From: Arcicella aquatica
Lineage (GTDB): Bacteria; Bacteroidota; Bacteroidia; Cytophagales; Spirosomataceae
Length of the DNA stretch: 64,000 bases
Assembly: GCF_034928825.1 (NCBI RefSeq)
Contig: NZ_JAYFUL010000005.1
Location: 124,001-188,000 of the forward strand
Reading direction: 5' to 3'
Part shown: piece after piece, positions 8,899-17,940 of the stretch
Layout: every line of letters starts with the position of its first letter
Position numbering within the stretch: the stretch's first letter is position 1
The notes under the pieces: model-generated
Told to the model about the DNA's origin: nothing
Databases searched by the model: none
Seen by the model: the letters and a program-made list of their open reading frames with translations, nothing else
Translations under genes and position numbers: made by a program

Positions 8899-9120
8899 TT
8901 AATATTCATCTTCGTTAAAGAAGAAATCATCTTTAGTAGGATAATCTGGCCAGATTTCTTCGATGCTTTCGTAAGGTTGACCGTCGTCTTCCAATTCTTG
9001 CAAATTTTCAACTACTTCAAGTGGCGATCCAGTACGGATGGCGAAATCGATTAGTTCATCTTTCGTGGCAGGCCATGGAGCATCTTCTAGATAGGATGCT
9101 AATTCAAGTGTCCAGTACAT
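8899..9120 (-). CDS. DUF2795 domain-containing protein
   Basis: 73 residues, strongly acidic. The pattern WTLELASYLEDAPWPATKDELIDFAIRTGSP, then LEVVENLQELEDDGQPYESIEEIWPDYP, is that of the short DUF2795 proteins found in nearly all Bacteroidota. Its function is unknown. No membrane segment is visible. The gene stands alone with its own terminator, and a TACTTTTG promoter-like element lies about 100 bases upstream. The end is acidic and rich in Phe (DDFFFNEDEY). Confidence 0.9.
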   Translation of the reverse strand: MYWTLELASYLEDAPWPATKDELIDFAIRTGSPLEVVENLQELEDDGQPYESIEEIWPDYPTKDDFFFNEDEY

Positions 9121-9221
9121 ATTATATGAATTTGATTACAATTAATTACTAATTTAAAAAATAAAATACTGATTATAAGAGACTTATACAGCTATTATTT
9201 AACCTGTTTTTCTCAGGATTG

Positions 9222-9229
9222 CAAAAGTA
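9222..9229 (-). promoter_or_regulatory. Possible -7 element for the DUF2795 gene
   Basis: The minus strand reads TACTTTTG, matching TAnnTTTG, about 100 bases upstream of the start. No clear -33 TTG is present, so this is tentative. Confidence 0.4.
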
Positions 9230-9417
9230 TACGTTTTTTATTTATGAAAAGCTTTTTTCTTTAAAATCTTGTGTTGAATTAACTAAATTTATTTGAAAAA
9301 AGTACATTTAAAGCTATAATTATTTACAATTTTGTAGCTATATTCTTTTATTATCCTGAAATTCAATAAAATACTATAATCTTCCCAAGAGATTAAATAA
9401 ACATTAAATTTGTCCCA

Positions 9418-10215
9418 ATGAAGTATTCAACCCTTACTTTACAACAAAAACCCCTCGTAGAAGTCTGTGCTTATTCTTTTGAATCATGTGTGGCAGCAGA
9501 AAAAGCCCATGCAAATAGAATAGAACTTTGTAGTTCAATGTTTGAAGGTGGCACTACACCTTCGGCTGGTTTAGTAAAAATGGTCACTCAAAAAGTCAAG
9601 CTTGGAATCAATGCCATGATTCGCCCTAGGGGTGGAGACTTTTGTTATACCGATGAAGAGATTGCTATCATGAAAGAAGATATACTTTCCATGAAAGCGT
9701 TAGGTTGTGCAGGTATCGTATTGGGCATTTTACACCCCGATGGCCGTGTAAACATTCAGCAAACTGCTGAATTGGTAAAACTAGCCTCGCCAATGGAAGT
9801 AACTTTCCATAGAGCAATTGACATGACACCTGATTATTCAGAAGCATTAGAAGCTATTATTGACGCAGGTTGTGACAGGATATTAACTTCTGGTCAAAAG
9901 AACCTAGCCATAGATGGCATAAAACAGATTGCGGCTATCGTAGAACAGGCAAAAGGTAGAATACAAATTATGGTGGGTAGTGGCGTAAATCTAGGGAACG
10001 CTATACAAATTGCCCAAACAGGAGTTGATGCCATTCACCTAACAGGAAAATCTACGAGAGATTCCATGATGACCTACCGAAAAGAAGGCATTGCGATGGG
10101 CGGTTTACCAGCAGTACCAGAATATGAAATTGCCTATTCGGATAGTGAAAAAATAAAAGCGGTGGTAGATTTGCTCAATCAAGAATTTCGAGTAAAAAAT
10201 GAAACAAACCCTTGA
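9418..10215 (+). CDS. cutC: Copper homeostasis protein CutC
   Basis: 265 residues forming a TIM barrel. Recognisable CutC blocks are VEVCAYSFESCVAAEKAHANRIELCSS, GGTTPSAGLV, MIRPRGGDFCY and VTFHRAIDMTPD, then GCDRILTSGQ. CutC has been linked to copper tolerance in E. coli; its biochemical role is unsettled. The gene is monocistronic by spacing: about 300 bases precede it and a 15-base perfect stem-loop follows. A TAAATTTG sequence ends six bases before the ATG, which would give a nearly leaderless mRNA if used. Confidence 0.92.
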   Translation: MKYSTLTLQQKPLVEVCAYSFESCVAAEKAHANRIELCSSMFEGGTTPSAGLVKMVTQKVKLGINAMIRPRGGDFCYTDEEIAIMKEDILSMKALGCAGIVLGILHPDGRVNIQQTAELVKLASPMEVTFHRAIDMTPDYSEALEAIIDAGCDRILTSGQKNLAIDGIKQIAAIVEQAKGRIQIMVGSGVNLGNAIQIAQTGVDAIHLTGKSTRDSMMTYRKEGIAMGGLPAVPEYEIAYSDSEKIKAVVDLLNQEFRVKNETNP

Positions 10216-10265
10216 AATTTGAAGTATTTTTGATATACCTAATTACAACAATATTCGTTAGTAGG

Positions 10266-10312
10266 CTTGAAACTAAATTGTATTTAATTCTTAAAGGCAA
10301 TTTAGTTTCAAG
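10266..10312 (+). terminator. 15-base stem-loop downstream of cutC
   Basis: Arms 10266-10280 and 10298-10312 are perfect complements with a 17-base loop. There is no U-run, so it is either a factor-assisted terminator or a 3'-end stabilising structure. Confidence 0.5.
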
Positions 10313-10413
10313 AACGACTTAAATAGATTTTCCTTAACTTTGAAGAACGGAAAATACTGATACAGACAAAATTGTCTTAGAAATATTTTTTTCTTCAATC
10401 TGCTACATATTAA

Positions 10414-12150
10414 ATGATGAATTTTAATCTTCGATATTTTTTTTCAATACTGGCTACTTTATTAATAATTAGTCAGTTTTCGTATGCCCAAAAACGTGAA
10501 TCTTCTAAGAAAAAAGAAGAGCAATCGAAAGCTCAATTACTTGAAGCAGAATCGTTTTTTACCGAAGGAATGAAGTTCTATATGATGGAAGACTATGACA
10601 AAGCGGTTGAATTTTATGAAAAGGCTCTTGCTATCGTACCTGATAACAGCGGAATTTTGTATGCTTTGTCTAATAATTATCAAAAATTAAAAGACGAAAA
10701 CAAGGCTATTCTATATGCTGAAAAAGCATTTCAACTCAATAACGAAAACGAAGCCTATGGAGAGTTATTGGCAGACTTGTATGTAAGAAAACAAAAATAT
10801 GATGCAGCGGCAAGGGTGTATCAAAACCTAATTGCCCTGAATCCTTCAAAATCTGAATTATATGTAGCACAAGCAGCCGTTTATATTTTTGATAATCACT
10901 TTGATGAGGCATTGAAATCGTATAACCGAGCTGAAAAAATCATCGGTATTAATGAAGAAATTACCCGTCAGAAACAGATGGTTTTGGTGAAAATAGGTAA
11001 AGTAGATGAAGCCATTAAAGAGGGTGAAAAACTGATTTTATCTGACCCTGAAGAGATTGATTACAACATAGACCAAGCAGAATTGCTGATGTCGAACAAG
11101 CGTAATGACCAAGCCATTCCTTATCTTGAGAAGATTCTGAAAATGAATCCTGAAAATGCACAGGCTCATATCATGTTGGCACAGTTGTATCAGGAAAAAG
11201 GAGAAATTGATAAATGTAATCGTGAGTTAGAATTAGCTTTTGCCGATGCCAGCCTTGATGCTACCACAAAGGCACGCATCCTGATTGGCTATATGAACAT
11301 GGCCAAAGATGAAAAATCAAAACAAACAGCATTTAATTTGGTAAAGGTATTGATTAAGGCTAATCCACAAGACCCAAAATCTCATGCTATTTATGGCGAT
11401 TTGCTTTTTCAAAAAGGTGATGAGAAATCAGCCAGAGATGAATATGTAAAAGCAGCTAGGCTGGATAAATCTATCAATGAAGTTTGGGGAAATATCATCA
11501 ACATTGATTTTAAGTTAAGACAAATAGACAGTGCCATTGTTCATAGCGAAGAAGCCATAGAGGTATTTCCAAATCAATCTGCATTTTGGTATTTGAATGG
11601 CTCGGCGTATTATCAAAAAAGAAATCATAACAAAGCGGCAGAGTCGTTAGAAGAAGCTAGACGATTAACACCCACAAATTCTGAGTTATATCAGCACATC
11701 AATGCGCTGTTGGGCGATACTTATAATAGTTTAAGCAAATATCAGAAGTCGGATGAAGCCTATGAAGCTGCCTTAAAAGCTGACCCCAACAATGACCATG
11801 TACTGAATAACTATAGTTATTTCCTATCTTTAAGAAAAGATAAACTAGAATTAGCGGCTGAAATGGGTGCAAGACTGGTGGAAAAGCATCCTGACAATGG
11901 TACGTATCTGGATACCTATGCTTGGGTACTTTATGTGATGAAAGACTTTAACAAGGCTAAAATCTATTTAGAAAGAGCCGTTGTTCAGAATAAAAGTAAT
12001 AGTGGTACAATTGTGGAACATTATGGTGATGTGCTTTTTCAATTAGGTGAAAAAGAAAAAGCTGTAGAACAGTGGAAAAAAGCTAAAACCATAGGCACAA
12101 CCAGTACATTAATTGACAAAAAAATCGCAGAAATGAAATTAATAGAATAA
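10414..12150 (+). CDS. Exported tetratricopeptide repeat protein
   Basis: 578 residues. A signal peptide occupies about 1-25 (hydrophobic run ending SYAQ), followed by a Lys/Glu-rich stretch and then TPR units nearly to the C-terminus (first near residues 50-83, FFTEGMKFYMMEDYDKAVEFYEKAL; last near 500-570). No catalytic domain is visible. It is the first of three consecutive plus-strand genes, followed by a DUF4292 lipoprotein and an EnvC-like LytM protein. The set suggests a role in assembly or turnover of the cell envelope in the periplasm, by context only. Confidence 0.85.
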   Translation: MMNFNLRYFFSILATLLIISQFSYAQKRESSKKKEEQSKAQLLEAESFFTEGMKFYMMEDYDKAVEFYEKALAIVPDNSGILYALSNNYQKLKDENKAILYAEKAFQLNNENEAYGELLADLYVRKQKYDAAARVYQNLIALNPSKSELYVAQAAVYIFDNHFDEALKSYNRAEKIIGINEEITRQKQMVLVKIGKVDEAIKEGEKLILSDPEEIDYNIDQAELLMSNKRNDQAIPYLEKILKMNPENAQAHIMLAQLYQEKGEIDKCNRELELAFADASLDATTKARILIGYMNMAKDEKSKQTAFNLVKVLIKANPQDPKSHAIYGDLLFQKGDEKSARDEYVKAARLDKSINEVWGNIINIDFKLRQIDSAIVHSEEAIEVFPNQSAFWYLNGSAYYQKRNHNKAAESLEEARRLTPTNSELYQHINALLGDTYNSLSKYQKSDEAYEAALKADPNNDHVLNNYSYFLSLRKDKLELAAEMGARLVEKHPDNGTYLDTYAWVLYVMKDFNKAKIYLERAVVQNKSNSGTIVEHYGDVLFQLGEKEKAVEQWKKAKTIGTTSTLIDKKIAEMKLIE

Positions 12151-12191
12151 AAGTTATAATCCTTAAGCTATTAATTACCTAATCTTAAAAT

Positions 12192-13037
12192 ATGAAACAT
12201 TACTCATTAATGCTATTAGCGTTTACATTTTTTATTGCTTCTTGTAAACGTCAACATATCAATAAAACCTCCGATGCTTCGTCTATTGATTCATTAAAAG
12301 TAGCTGATACGAAGCCAGTAATTGATTCTCTGACTATCACAACACCTTCTAAACCAGAAGTAGCTGTAACAGAAGAAGAAAAAGTTAAAATAGATGAGAT
12401 TGATTTTAAATATTTAAAAGCAAAAGCAAAAGTTTCATACAAATCGCCCAATGATAACCAAAGCTTTACTGTTGATATCAGAATGCGTAAAGACAGTTTA
12501 ATTTGGATGAACGTATCAGCATTTGGCATTACTGTGGCTACAGCCCTTTTCAACGATAGTCTCGTAAAGCTTTATGATAAATATCATGGCGAATACAAAG
12601 AATATACTTATGAGGATTTTGCGGGAAAATTCAACTTCAATGTAAGCTATGACATTTTGCAAGCGTTGGTAGTGGGGAATCGTCCCTTCAAAAAAAATAA
12701 ATCAAGAGTAGTTCGTAGCAATGAATACTTTTTATTAAAACAAGAAGAAAACAAAGTATTGATAGATAATTATATTGGCGAAAATAAAAAGCTAAAAAAA
12801 ATCTTGCTTACACAAGAAGATACAAGTAATAAACTAACTTTAGACTTTGATGACTTTACGACATTGAATCAGTTTTTATTTCCTCAATCAAGCTTAATCA
12901 CTTTAGATTATCAGTCGAAGGAAGATCAAAAAATGTATCAAACCGTTGTTAATATCAAGCACACAAAGGTTGAATTATTAGACACTCCTCTGGAATTTCC
13001 ATTTAGAGTGCCCGAAAAACTTCTAAATAAAAATTAA
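12192..13037 (+). CDS. DUF4292 lipoprotein
   Basis: 281 residues. The signal ends at lipobox FIASC (Cys18). The mature region has alternating strands (KAKAKVSYKSPNDNQSFTVDIRMRKDSLIWMNVSAFGI is the most typical block), resembling the LolB/LppX-like half-barrel proposed for DUF4292. That fold binds lipids or lipoproteins, but the role of this family is unproven. It starts 41 bases after the TPR gene and ends 15 bases before the LytM gene, so the three are almost surely one operon. Confidence 0.85.
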   Translation: MKHYSLMLLAFTFFIASCKRQHINKTSDASSIDSLKVADTKPVIDSLTITTPSKPEVAVTEEEKVKIDEIDFKYLKAKAKVSYKSPNDNQSFTVDIRMRKDSLIWMNVSAFGITVATALFNDSLVKLYDKYHGEYKEYTYEDFAGKFNFNVSYDILQALVVGNRPFKKNKSRVVRSNEYFLLKQEENKVLIDNYIGENKKLKKILLTQEDTSNKLTLDFDDFTTLNQFLFPQSSLITLDYQSKEDQKMYQTVVNIKHTKVELLDTPLEFPFRVPEKLLNKN

Positions 13038-13052
13038 AACTTTATCAAAAAG

Positions 13053-14345
13053 TTGAATTTACATATCAGTAATCATCAAGCAGCCCTAAAATTCGTTTCA
13101 GGACTGCTTCTTGTTTTGTTATATTTCATTCCAAACCTATCAATTGCACAAAATTCAACCCTTGCTAAAAGGAAAAAGTTGGAGGCTGCCAAGCAAGAGA
13201 ATATCCAGAAGATTCAGGAAATCAATAAAATCATTGAAAAAACTGAACAGAAAAAAGAAGCAAGTGTTGGTAAGCTTAATGCCTTAGGAGAAAGAATAGA
13301 TAAACAAGCTAAACAGATTGACATCATTTCAGAGAATCAGCAATTACTTCAAAATGAAGCCGAAGAACTAAAAAAGGCTACTGGGAAACTGTCGGGAAAT
13401 CTTGAAGAATTAAAGGTAGAATATGCAAAAATGGTTTTTACAGCGGCCAAAACCAGCAATAAAGTAAACAAGCTAAGTTTTTTGTTTTCTTCTGCAAATT
13501 TCAATCAACTGATTCGTCGTTATAAATATCTTCAACAATATTCTTCAGCACGCGAAAAACAAGCAGTTTTAATACAACAAGTACGTTCAGAACTATTGAC
13601 GGAACAAGTAAAAATCTTGCAAAAGAAACAAGAACAAGATGCTGTTTTGCGTGAAAAAATCACAGAAACTCAAAATTTACAAGTATTAAAAGGTAAACAG
13701 ACAGAAGTAGTTACGGAGTTAAGCCAAAAAGAAAAAAGCCTAAGGGCACAATTAGAAGCTAATAAAAAAGTAGTAGAACGCTTAGAGACGATGATTGCCA
13801 AGATTGTAGAGCGTGAAATAAAACGCTCGCAAGAACGTGAGCAATTAGCGAATAGACGTAATCAAAACAAGAAGCCAGTTATTACTTCAAATAGAAAAGC
13901 CATTGCCCTGAATGTGGAAGAAACAAGGTTGGCCACTTCTTTTTCAGCATTACGGGGCAGAATGCCTTGGCCTGTTAATTCTGGCTTTATTTCTAGCCGT
14001 TTTGGAGTACACAATCACCCCGTTTTGAGAGGAGTCAGGACAAACAATAATGGTATTGATATACAAACAAGTGCAGGCAATGATGTAAATGTAGTTTATG
14101 AAGGCGTTGTACAATCGGTTGTTTCTATTCCAGGAACTTATATGGTTGTAGCGATTCAGCATGGCGATTATTTTACCATTTATAGTAAGTTGTCAAATGT
14201 ATCCGTAAGAAACGGACAAAAGGTAGGGGCTGGGCAAAAAGTAGGCGAGGTTGCCTCTGATACTGATGGTACTTCGGAGCTAAATTTTCAAGTTTGGAAA
14301 ACTTTTGATAAGCAAAATCCAGAAAACTGGCTTCGTCAGAAATAG
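13053..14345 (+). CDS. EnvC-like murein hydrolase activator (degenerate LytM/M23)
   Basis: 430 residues from a TTG start; the signal peptide ends near residue 33 (LSIAQ). A long coiled coil spans about 35-275, then a LytM/M23 domain covers about 305-428. The zinc ligands of active M23 peptidases are largely missing: the usual HxGxD His is Asn in NNNGIDI, the HxH region reads YSKLS, and the last motif is LNFQVW rather than HFxVW. EnvC and NlpD have the same degeneracy and act by switching on amidases, so an activator role in septal peptidoglycan splitting is the likely reading. It is the third gene of the TPR-DUF4292-LytM operon. Confidence 0.87.
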   Translation: MNLHISNHQAALKFVSGLLLVLLYFIPNLSIAQNSTLAKRKKLEAAKQENIQKIQEINKIIEKTEQKKEASVGKLNALGERIDKQAKQIDIISENQQLLQNEAEELKKATGKLSGNLEELKVEYAKMVFTAAKTSNKVNKLSFLFSSANFNQLIRRYKYLQQYSSAREKQAVLIQQVRSELLTEQVKILQKKQEQDAVLREKITETQNLQVLKGKQTEVVTELSQKEKSLRAQLEANKKVVERLETMIAKIVEREIKRSQEREQLANRRNQNKKPVITSNRKAIALNVEETRLATSFSALRGRMPWPVNSGFISSRFGVHNHPVLRGVRTNNNGIDIQTSAGNDVNVVYEGVVQSVVSIPGTYMVVAIQHGDYFTIYSKLSNVSVRNGQKVGAGQKVGEVASDTDGTSELNFQVWKTFDKQNPENWLRQK

Positions 14346-14609
14346 GTATTGTATATAGATTCGATAGAAAAAACATAGAAACAGGACAAAATGTTTCGTT
14401 AAAACTGCTTAAAATCCTTATTTTTTAATACTTTTGAATTTAGACTTGAAAAGATTACACAAAAACCTTTAAAGTTCCAAGAGATTTCCTAATTTTGCAA
14501 TCCGATTTTGAAGCTAGTAAAAAATGATTAGTTATTTGCTTTGTAAACTCATTATCAATTCATTATACAAGGATAAATAACCGACAACAAATAAAGATAA
14601 AAACCAACA

Positions 14610-15299
14610 ATGACAAAGAAAGACGAAAAAACGCCACTTGATTTTTTGGAAACTGCTGATGGCTTAAAAAGCGAATTAGAGCATGACATTCATAAAGTTC
14701 AAGCGACTGTTGAAAAAAACAAAGGCGTAATTTATGGTGTAGCAGGTATATTGGTAGTGGCGATATTAGGTTATTTTGGCTACAAATATTACTTAACGAC
14801 ACAAGACGAAGCAGGACAAGCAAAATTATTTAATGCTGTTTATAAATTTGAAGCAGACTCAAATAAGGTAGCCGCTAAAGAATTAGGTAAAATTGCTGAT
14901 GATTTTGGTGGAAATACTGGAAACTTAGCAAGCTTCTATGCGGGTGTTGCTAATTTAAAAGAAGGTAAATTTGATGCTGCCATTGATCAGTTAAAATCAT
15001 TCAGTAGCTCAGATTTATTGGTGCAGGCTCGTGCTTATTCTTTAATTGGAGATGCTTATACAGAAAAGAAAGCATATAGCGATGCTATAACATATTATAA
15101 AAAAGCTGCTGAATATAAGGCTAACAAATTCTTCACGCCTACATATTTAATGAAATTGGCTGCTGCTTACGAAGCAAACAATGAACAAAAAGAGGCGTTG
15201 GCTGTTTATACTGAAATTGTAGACAAATATGCAGAGTCGTCAGAATCCATCAACGCTAAGAAGTATAAAGCGGTGTTAGAAGGCTCTGTCTCAGAATAA
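14610..15299 (+). CDS. Single-pass membrane TPR protein
   Basis: 229 residues. A cytoplasmic, charged N-terminus (about 1-42) precedes one membrane segment near residues 44-65 (GVAGILVVAILGYFGYKYYL), followed by TPR-like helices from about 75 to 215. The layout resembles the YfgM/Ancillary SecYEG type of protein, but this is only a layout resemblance. Bacteroidota often place this gene directly before ribH, as here. A clear terminator follows, so it is probably transcribed apart from ribH. Confidence 0.82.
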   Translation: MTKKDEKTPLDFLETADGLKSELEHDIHKVQATVEKNKGVIYGVAGILVVAILGYFGYKYYLTTQDEAGQAKLFNAVYKFEADSNKVAAKELGKIADDFGGNTGNLASFYAGVANLKEGKFDAAIDQLKSFSSSDLLVQARAYSLIGDAYTEKKAYSDAITYYKKAAEYKANKFFTPTYLMKLAAAYEANNEQKEALAVYTEIVDKYAESSESINAKKYKAVLEGSVSE

Positions 15300-15325
15300 A
15301 GGAATCAATAAAATATTGATACGAG

Positions 15326-15359
15326 AGGGATAAGAGCATAAGTTCTTATCCCTTTTTTT
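15326..15359 (+). terminator. Intrinsic terminator after the membrane TPR gene
   Basis: A 10-base perfect stem (15326-15335 with 15344-15353), an 8-base loop and a run of seven T residues lie 27 bases past the stop. Confidence 0.9.
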
Positions 15360-15443
15360 ATAGTCATTAGTTTTAAACTTTCGTACACACGCTTTAATCC
15401 GTAAACTTTCGTCATTACTTTTAGAGCCAATACCAACTATAAA

Positions 15444-15920
15444 ATGTCTTCAGCACATAAAAATCTAAGTATTTTTTCCACAGAAAACTTACCAGACGTA
15501 AGTGATAAAAAGTTTGCCCTTGTAGTGGCAGAGTGGAATGAGGAAGTTACTAATGCCTTGGCAGCGGGCGCACATAAAACGCTTTTAGCCTACGGAGCAA
15601 AAGAAGAAAACGTAATAAGAGTGAACGTTCCGGGAAGCTATGAACTAACGTTTGCAGCCCAAAAGATGGCACAAAAAGCAGACATTGATGCGGTGATTTG
15701 TATAGGATGCGTGATTCAGGGCGAAACCAAACATAATGACTATATTAATAACGCCGTAGCCCAAGGACTTACTACAGTAAGCTTAAAATATGATAAACCT
15801 GTTATCTTTGGTGTACTTACGCCTAATACAGAACAGCAGGCATTAGACCGTGCAGGGGGAATCCACGGAAATAAAGGTGATGAAGCTGCTATTACAGCGG
15901 TGAAAATGTTGGCGTTTTAG
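15444..15920 (+). CDS. ribH: 6,7-dimethyl-8-ribityllumazine synthase
   Basis: 158 residues. RibH condenses 5-amino-6-ribitylaminouracil with a four-carbon phosphate in riboflavin synthesis. Visible motifs are FALVVAEWNEEVTNAL, RVNVPGSYELTFAA, the signature CIGCVIQGETKHNDYI with the catalytic His, and the C-terminal GNKGDEAAITAVKM. The length is standard, so icosahedral or pentameric assembly is expected. No FMN riboswitch is visible upstream. No other riboflavin gene is adjacent. Confidence 0.97.
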   Translation: MSSAHKNLSIFSTENLPDVSDKKFALVVAEWNEEVTNALAAGAHKTLLAYGAKEENVIRVNVPGSYELTFAAQKMAQKADIDAVICIGCVIQGETKHNDYINNAVAQGLTTVSLKYDKPVIFGVLTPNTEQQALDRAGGIHGNKGDEAAITAVKMLAF

Positions 15921-15985
15921 AGAGTATAAGAATAAGGAATATATTAAATTGTCAGAGAAGTTTAGCTCATTTTAACAATAAAATT

Positions 15986-16222
15986 ATGCTACAAGCCATC
16001 GAATTTCCGACCGTTCTTACGGAGAATCAACACATTGATATTCCGAGTAATCTTCGTTCTCAGCTCAAAGCAAATCAATCCGTTAGGGTGATTGTTTTGG
16101 TAACCAACGATGTTGAAGAAACTCCTAAGAAAAAACGACAATTAGGTACTTTAGCAGGGAAAATTTCAATTCCTGATGATTTTGATGAGCCTTTAGAAGA
16201 CTTAAATGAATATATGTATTGA
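15986..16222 (+). CDS. Antitoxin-like protein (DUF2281/VapB-type)
   Basis: 78 residues. The N-terminal half has a short AbrB/DUF2281-like strand pattern (QHIDIPSNLRSQLKANQSVRVIVLV), and the C-terminus is acidic (PDDFDEPLEDLNEYM), as in antitoxins that wrap a PIN toxin. It ends one base before the start of a decayed PIN-domain toxin remnant, the usual gene order for such pairs. It therefore appears to be an antitoxin that has outlived its toxin. It may still bind DNA or guard against related toxins; neither is shown. Confidence 0.7.
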   Translation: MLQAIEFPTVLTENQHIDIPSNLRSQLKANQSVRVIVLVTNDVEETPKKKRQLGTLAGKISIPDDFDEPLEDLNEYMY

Positions 16223-16223
16223 T

Positions 16224-16441
16224 ATGAAAAAATATCTTATTGATACTCATATTCTTATTTGGGCCTTATAGAATAACCCTAAGCTCTCTAATAAACTGAA
16301 ACAAATATTAGAGGATAACAATAATGCTATGTTGGTCAGTCAAGAATAGCTACCACTTTTCAAGAACAGATTCCATTGATTTCTGCTGATGAAAAGTTCA
16401 AAAACTATCAATCTCAAATACAAATCATTGATAATCAATAA
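16224..16441 (+). pseudogene. Remnant of a PIN-domain (VapC-like) toxin
   Basis: The ATG opens MKKYLIDTHILIWAL, the typical first strand of a PIN nuclease with its first acidic residue, then hits TAG. The same frame continues NNPKLSNKLKQILEDNNNAML and meets another stop. A different frame then reads PLISADEKFKNYQSQIQIIDN, the last PIN motif (ISAD.KF) and C-terminus. The middle of the domain (roughly 70 residues expected between these parts) is absent. So there is a nonsense codon, a large internal deletion and a frame change. It directly follows the antitoxin-like gene and cannot give an active toxin. Confidence 0.8.
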
Positions 16442-16455
16442 TTAAAGAAGAAAAA

Positions 16456-17814
16456 ATGCAAGTCTGGAAATTTGGGGGAACTTCCGTTGGGAAGCCCGAG
16501 CGAATGCACTCAATTAAAAATTTGATTACTGAAGACGGTAATCGTAAAATTGTCGTTTTGTCTGCCCTTTCAGGTACTACAAACGCTTTAATTTCTATCG
16601 GAGAGTCCTTGAAGGCAAACAATGATGCAGAAGCTACTCAAAAAATCAATGAGTTGTTTGCACATTACGAAACTTTTATCAAAGAGCTTTATAGTACAAA
16701 AGCGGGTTATGCTGAAGGGAAAGCAATTATTGAAAAAGAATTTTCGTTTATTCGTTCTTTAGAAAGTATCAAACCATTTTCAATAAAACAAGAAAAGGAA
16801 ATTGTAGCAGAAGGTGAATTGCTTTCTACCCAAATGTTCGAAGCATATTTGCGTGAACAAGGTATTAGCGCAGCTTTATTACCAGCATTAGACTTTATGC
16901 TTATCGATGCAGACAACGAACCTGTATTGAAGTTTACGGAAGAAAAATTAGGTGGTATTCTCTCACAATTAACAGACAAGCAAATCTTTATTACACAAGG
17001 GTTTATCTGTAGAAATCCTCGTGGAGAAGTAGATAACTTAAAAAGAGGTGGTTCTGATTATACAGCATCATTAATCGGTGGTGCCATTGTAGCAGAGGAA
17101 GTACAAATCTGGACGGATATTGATGGAATGCATAATAACGACCCACGTATCGTAAAGAAAACCTTCCCTATCCGTGAATTGACTTTTGAAGAAGCAGCCG
17201 AATTAGCCTATTTTGGAGCAAAAATTTTGCACCCAAGTACCATTACTCCTGCTAAAATGAAAGGTGTTCCTGTACGTTTAAAAAATACCATGGAACCTGC
17301 AGCCTTTGGTACTTTGATTGCTGACAAGACATCCGACCGTGAAATTAAAGCTATTGCTGCTAAAGATAATTTAACAGCCATTTATATTCACTCAACCCGT
17401 ATGTTGAATGCTTATGGTTTCTTGCGTAGAGTATTTGAGGTATTCGAAAAATACAAAACGCCTGTTGATATGATTACGACTTCGGAGGTTTCCGTTTCTG
17501 TAACCATCGATAACGACGAACATTTAGAAGAAATCATGGCTGAATTACGCCAATTTGCAGATTTAGAAGAATGTGATAAAGACCAGACTATCGTTTGTAT
17601 CGTTGGAAACTTCTCGGCTGACAAAGAAGGTATCGCCTTAAAAGTATTAGAAGCGATGAAAAACATTCCAATCAGAATGATTTGTTATGGCGCTTCCGAG
17701 CATAACATTACTTTGTTAATTCACGGCAAAAACAAAGCTGCGGCTTTGAATGCTTTGAACGAACGTTGTTTTTTATATGAAGATGCGATGAAAGATATTT
17801 TCTCCGCTCCTTAA
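16456..17814 (+). CDS. lysC: Aspartate kinase (monofunctional)
   Basis: 452 residues. It phosphorylates aspartate at the head of lysine, threonine and methionine synthesis. The kinase domain opens with VWKFGGTSVGKPERM and contains RGGSDYTASLIGGAI and EVQIWTDIDGMHNNDPRIV. Two ACT domains form the C-terminal third (from about 310), with TPVDMITTSEVSVSVTID, the region where pathway amino acids bind in the family. There is no homoserine dehydrogenase fusion. A strong terminator follows. The gene starts 15 bases after the toxin remnant. Confidence 0.95.
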   Translation: MQVWKFGGTSVGKPERMHSIKNLITEDGNRKIVVLSALSGTTNALISIGESLKANNDAEATQKINELFAHYETFIKELYSTKAGYAEGKAIIEKEFSFIRSLESIKPFSIKQEKEIVAEGELLSTQMFEAYLREQGISAALLPALDFMLIDADNEPVLKFTEEKLGGILSQLTDKQIFITQGFICRNPRGEVDNLKRGGSDYTASLIGGAIVAEEVQIWTDIDGMHNNDPRIVKKTFPIRELTFEEAAELAYFGAKILHPSTITPAKMKGVPVRLKNTMEPAAFGTLIADKTSDREIKAIAAKDNLTAIYIHSTRMLNAYGFLRRVFEVFEKYKTPVDMITTSEVSVSVTIDNDEHLEEIMAELRQFADLEECDKDQTIVCIVGNFSADKEGIALKVLEAMKNIPIRMICYGASEHNITLLIHGKNKAAALNALNERCFLYEDAMKDIFSAP

Positions 17815-17831
17815 TTATAACGACATTGCTT

Positions 17832-17875
17832 AATAGCCGTGTTGTGAAACCTGTTTCCAGCACGGCTATTTTTTT
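17832..17875 (+). terminator. Intrinsic terminator of lysC
   Basis: A 10-base GC-rich stem (17832-17841 with 17861-17870) with an inner GAAAC/GTTTC pairing and at least six T residues lies just past lysC. Its left arm and loop start (ATAGCCGTGTTGTGA) closely resemble the terminator after serS. Confidence 0.9.
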
Positions 17876-17883
17876 TATCTTTG
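17876..17883 (+). promoter_or_regulatory. -7 promoter element for serS
   Basis: TATCTTTG matches TAnnTTTG and directly abuts the lysC terminator, about 58 bases before the serS ATG. The -33 region is weak (TTT instead of TTG). Confidence 0.55.
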
Positions 17884-17940
17884 TGGAAACATACAAGGTA
17901 CTAATTCAAAGAATAGCACATTGATATTTAGAAAAAACTT

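Noticed and set aside
13053..14345. Active M23 endopeptidase
   Set aside because: The expected zinc-binding His residues are replaced in all three motifs, so an activator role is the better call.
15360..15443. FMN riboswitch before ribH
   Set aside because: The gap is under 100 bases and has none of the conserved FMN-element stems.
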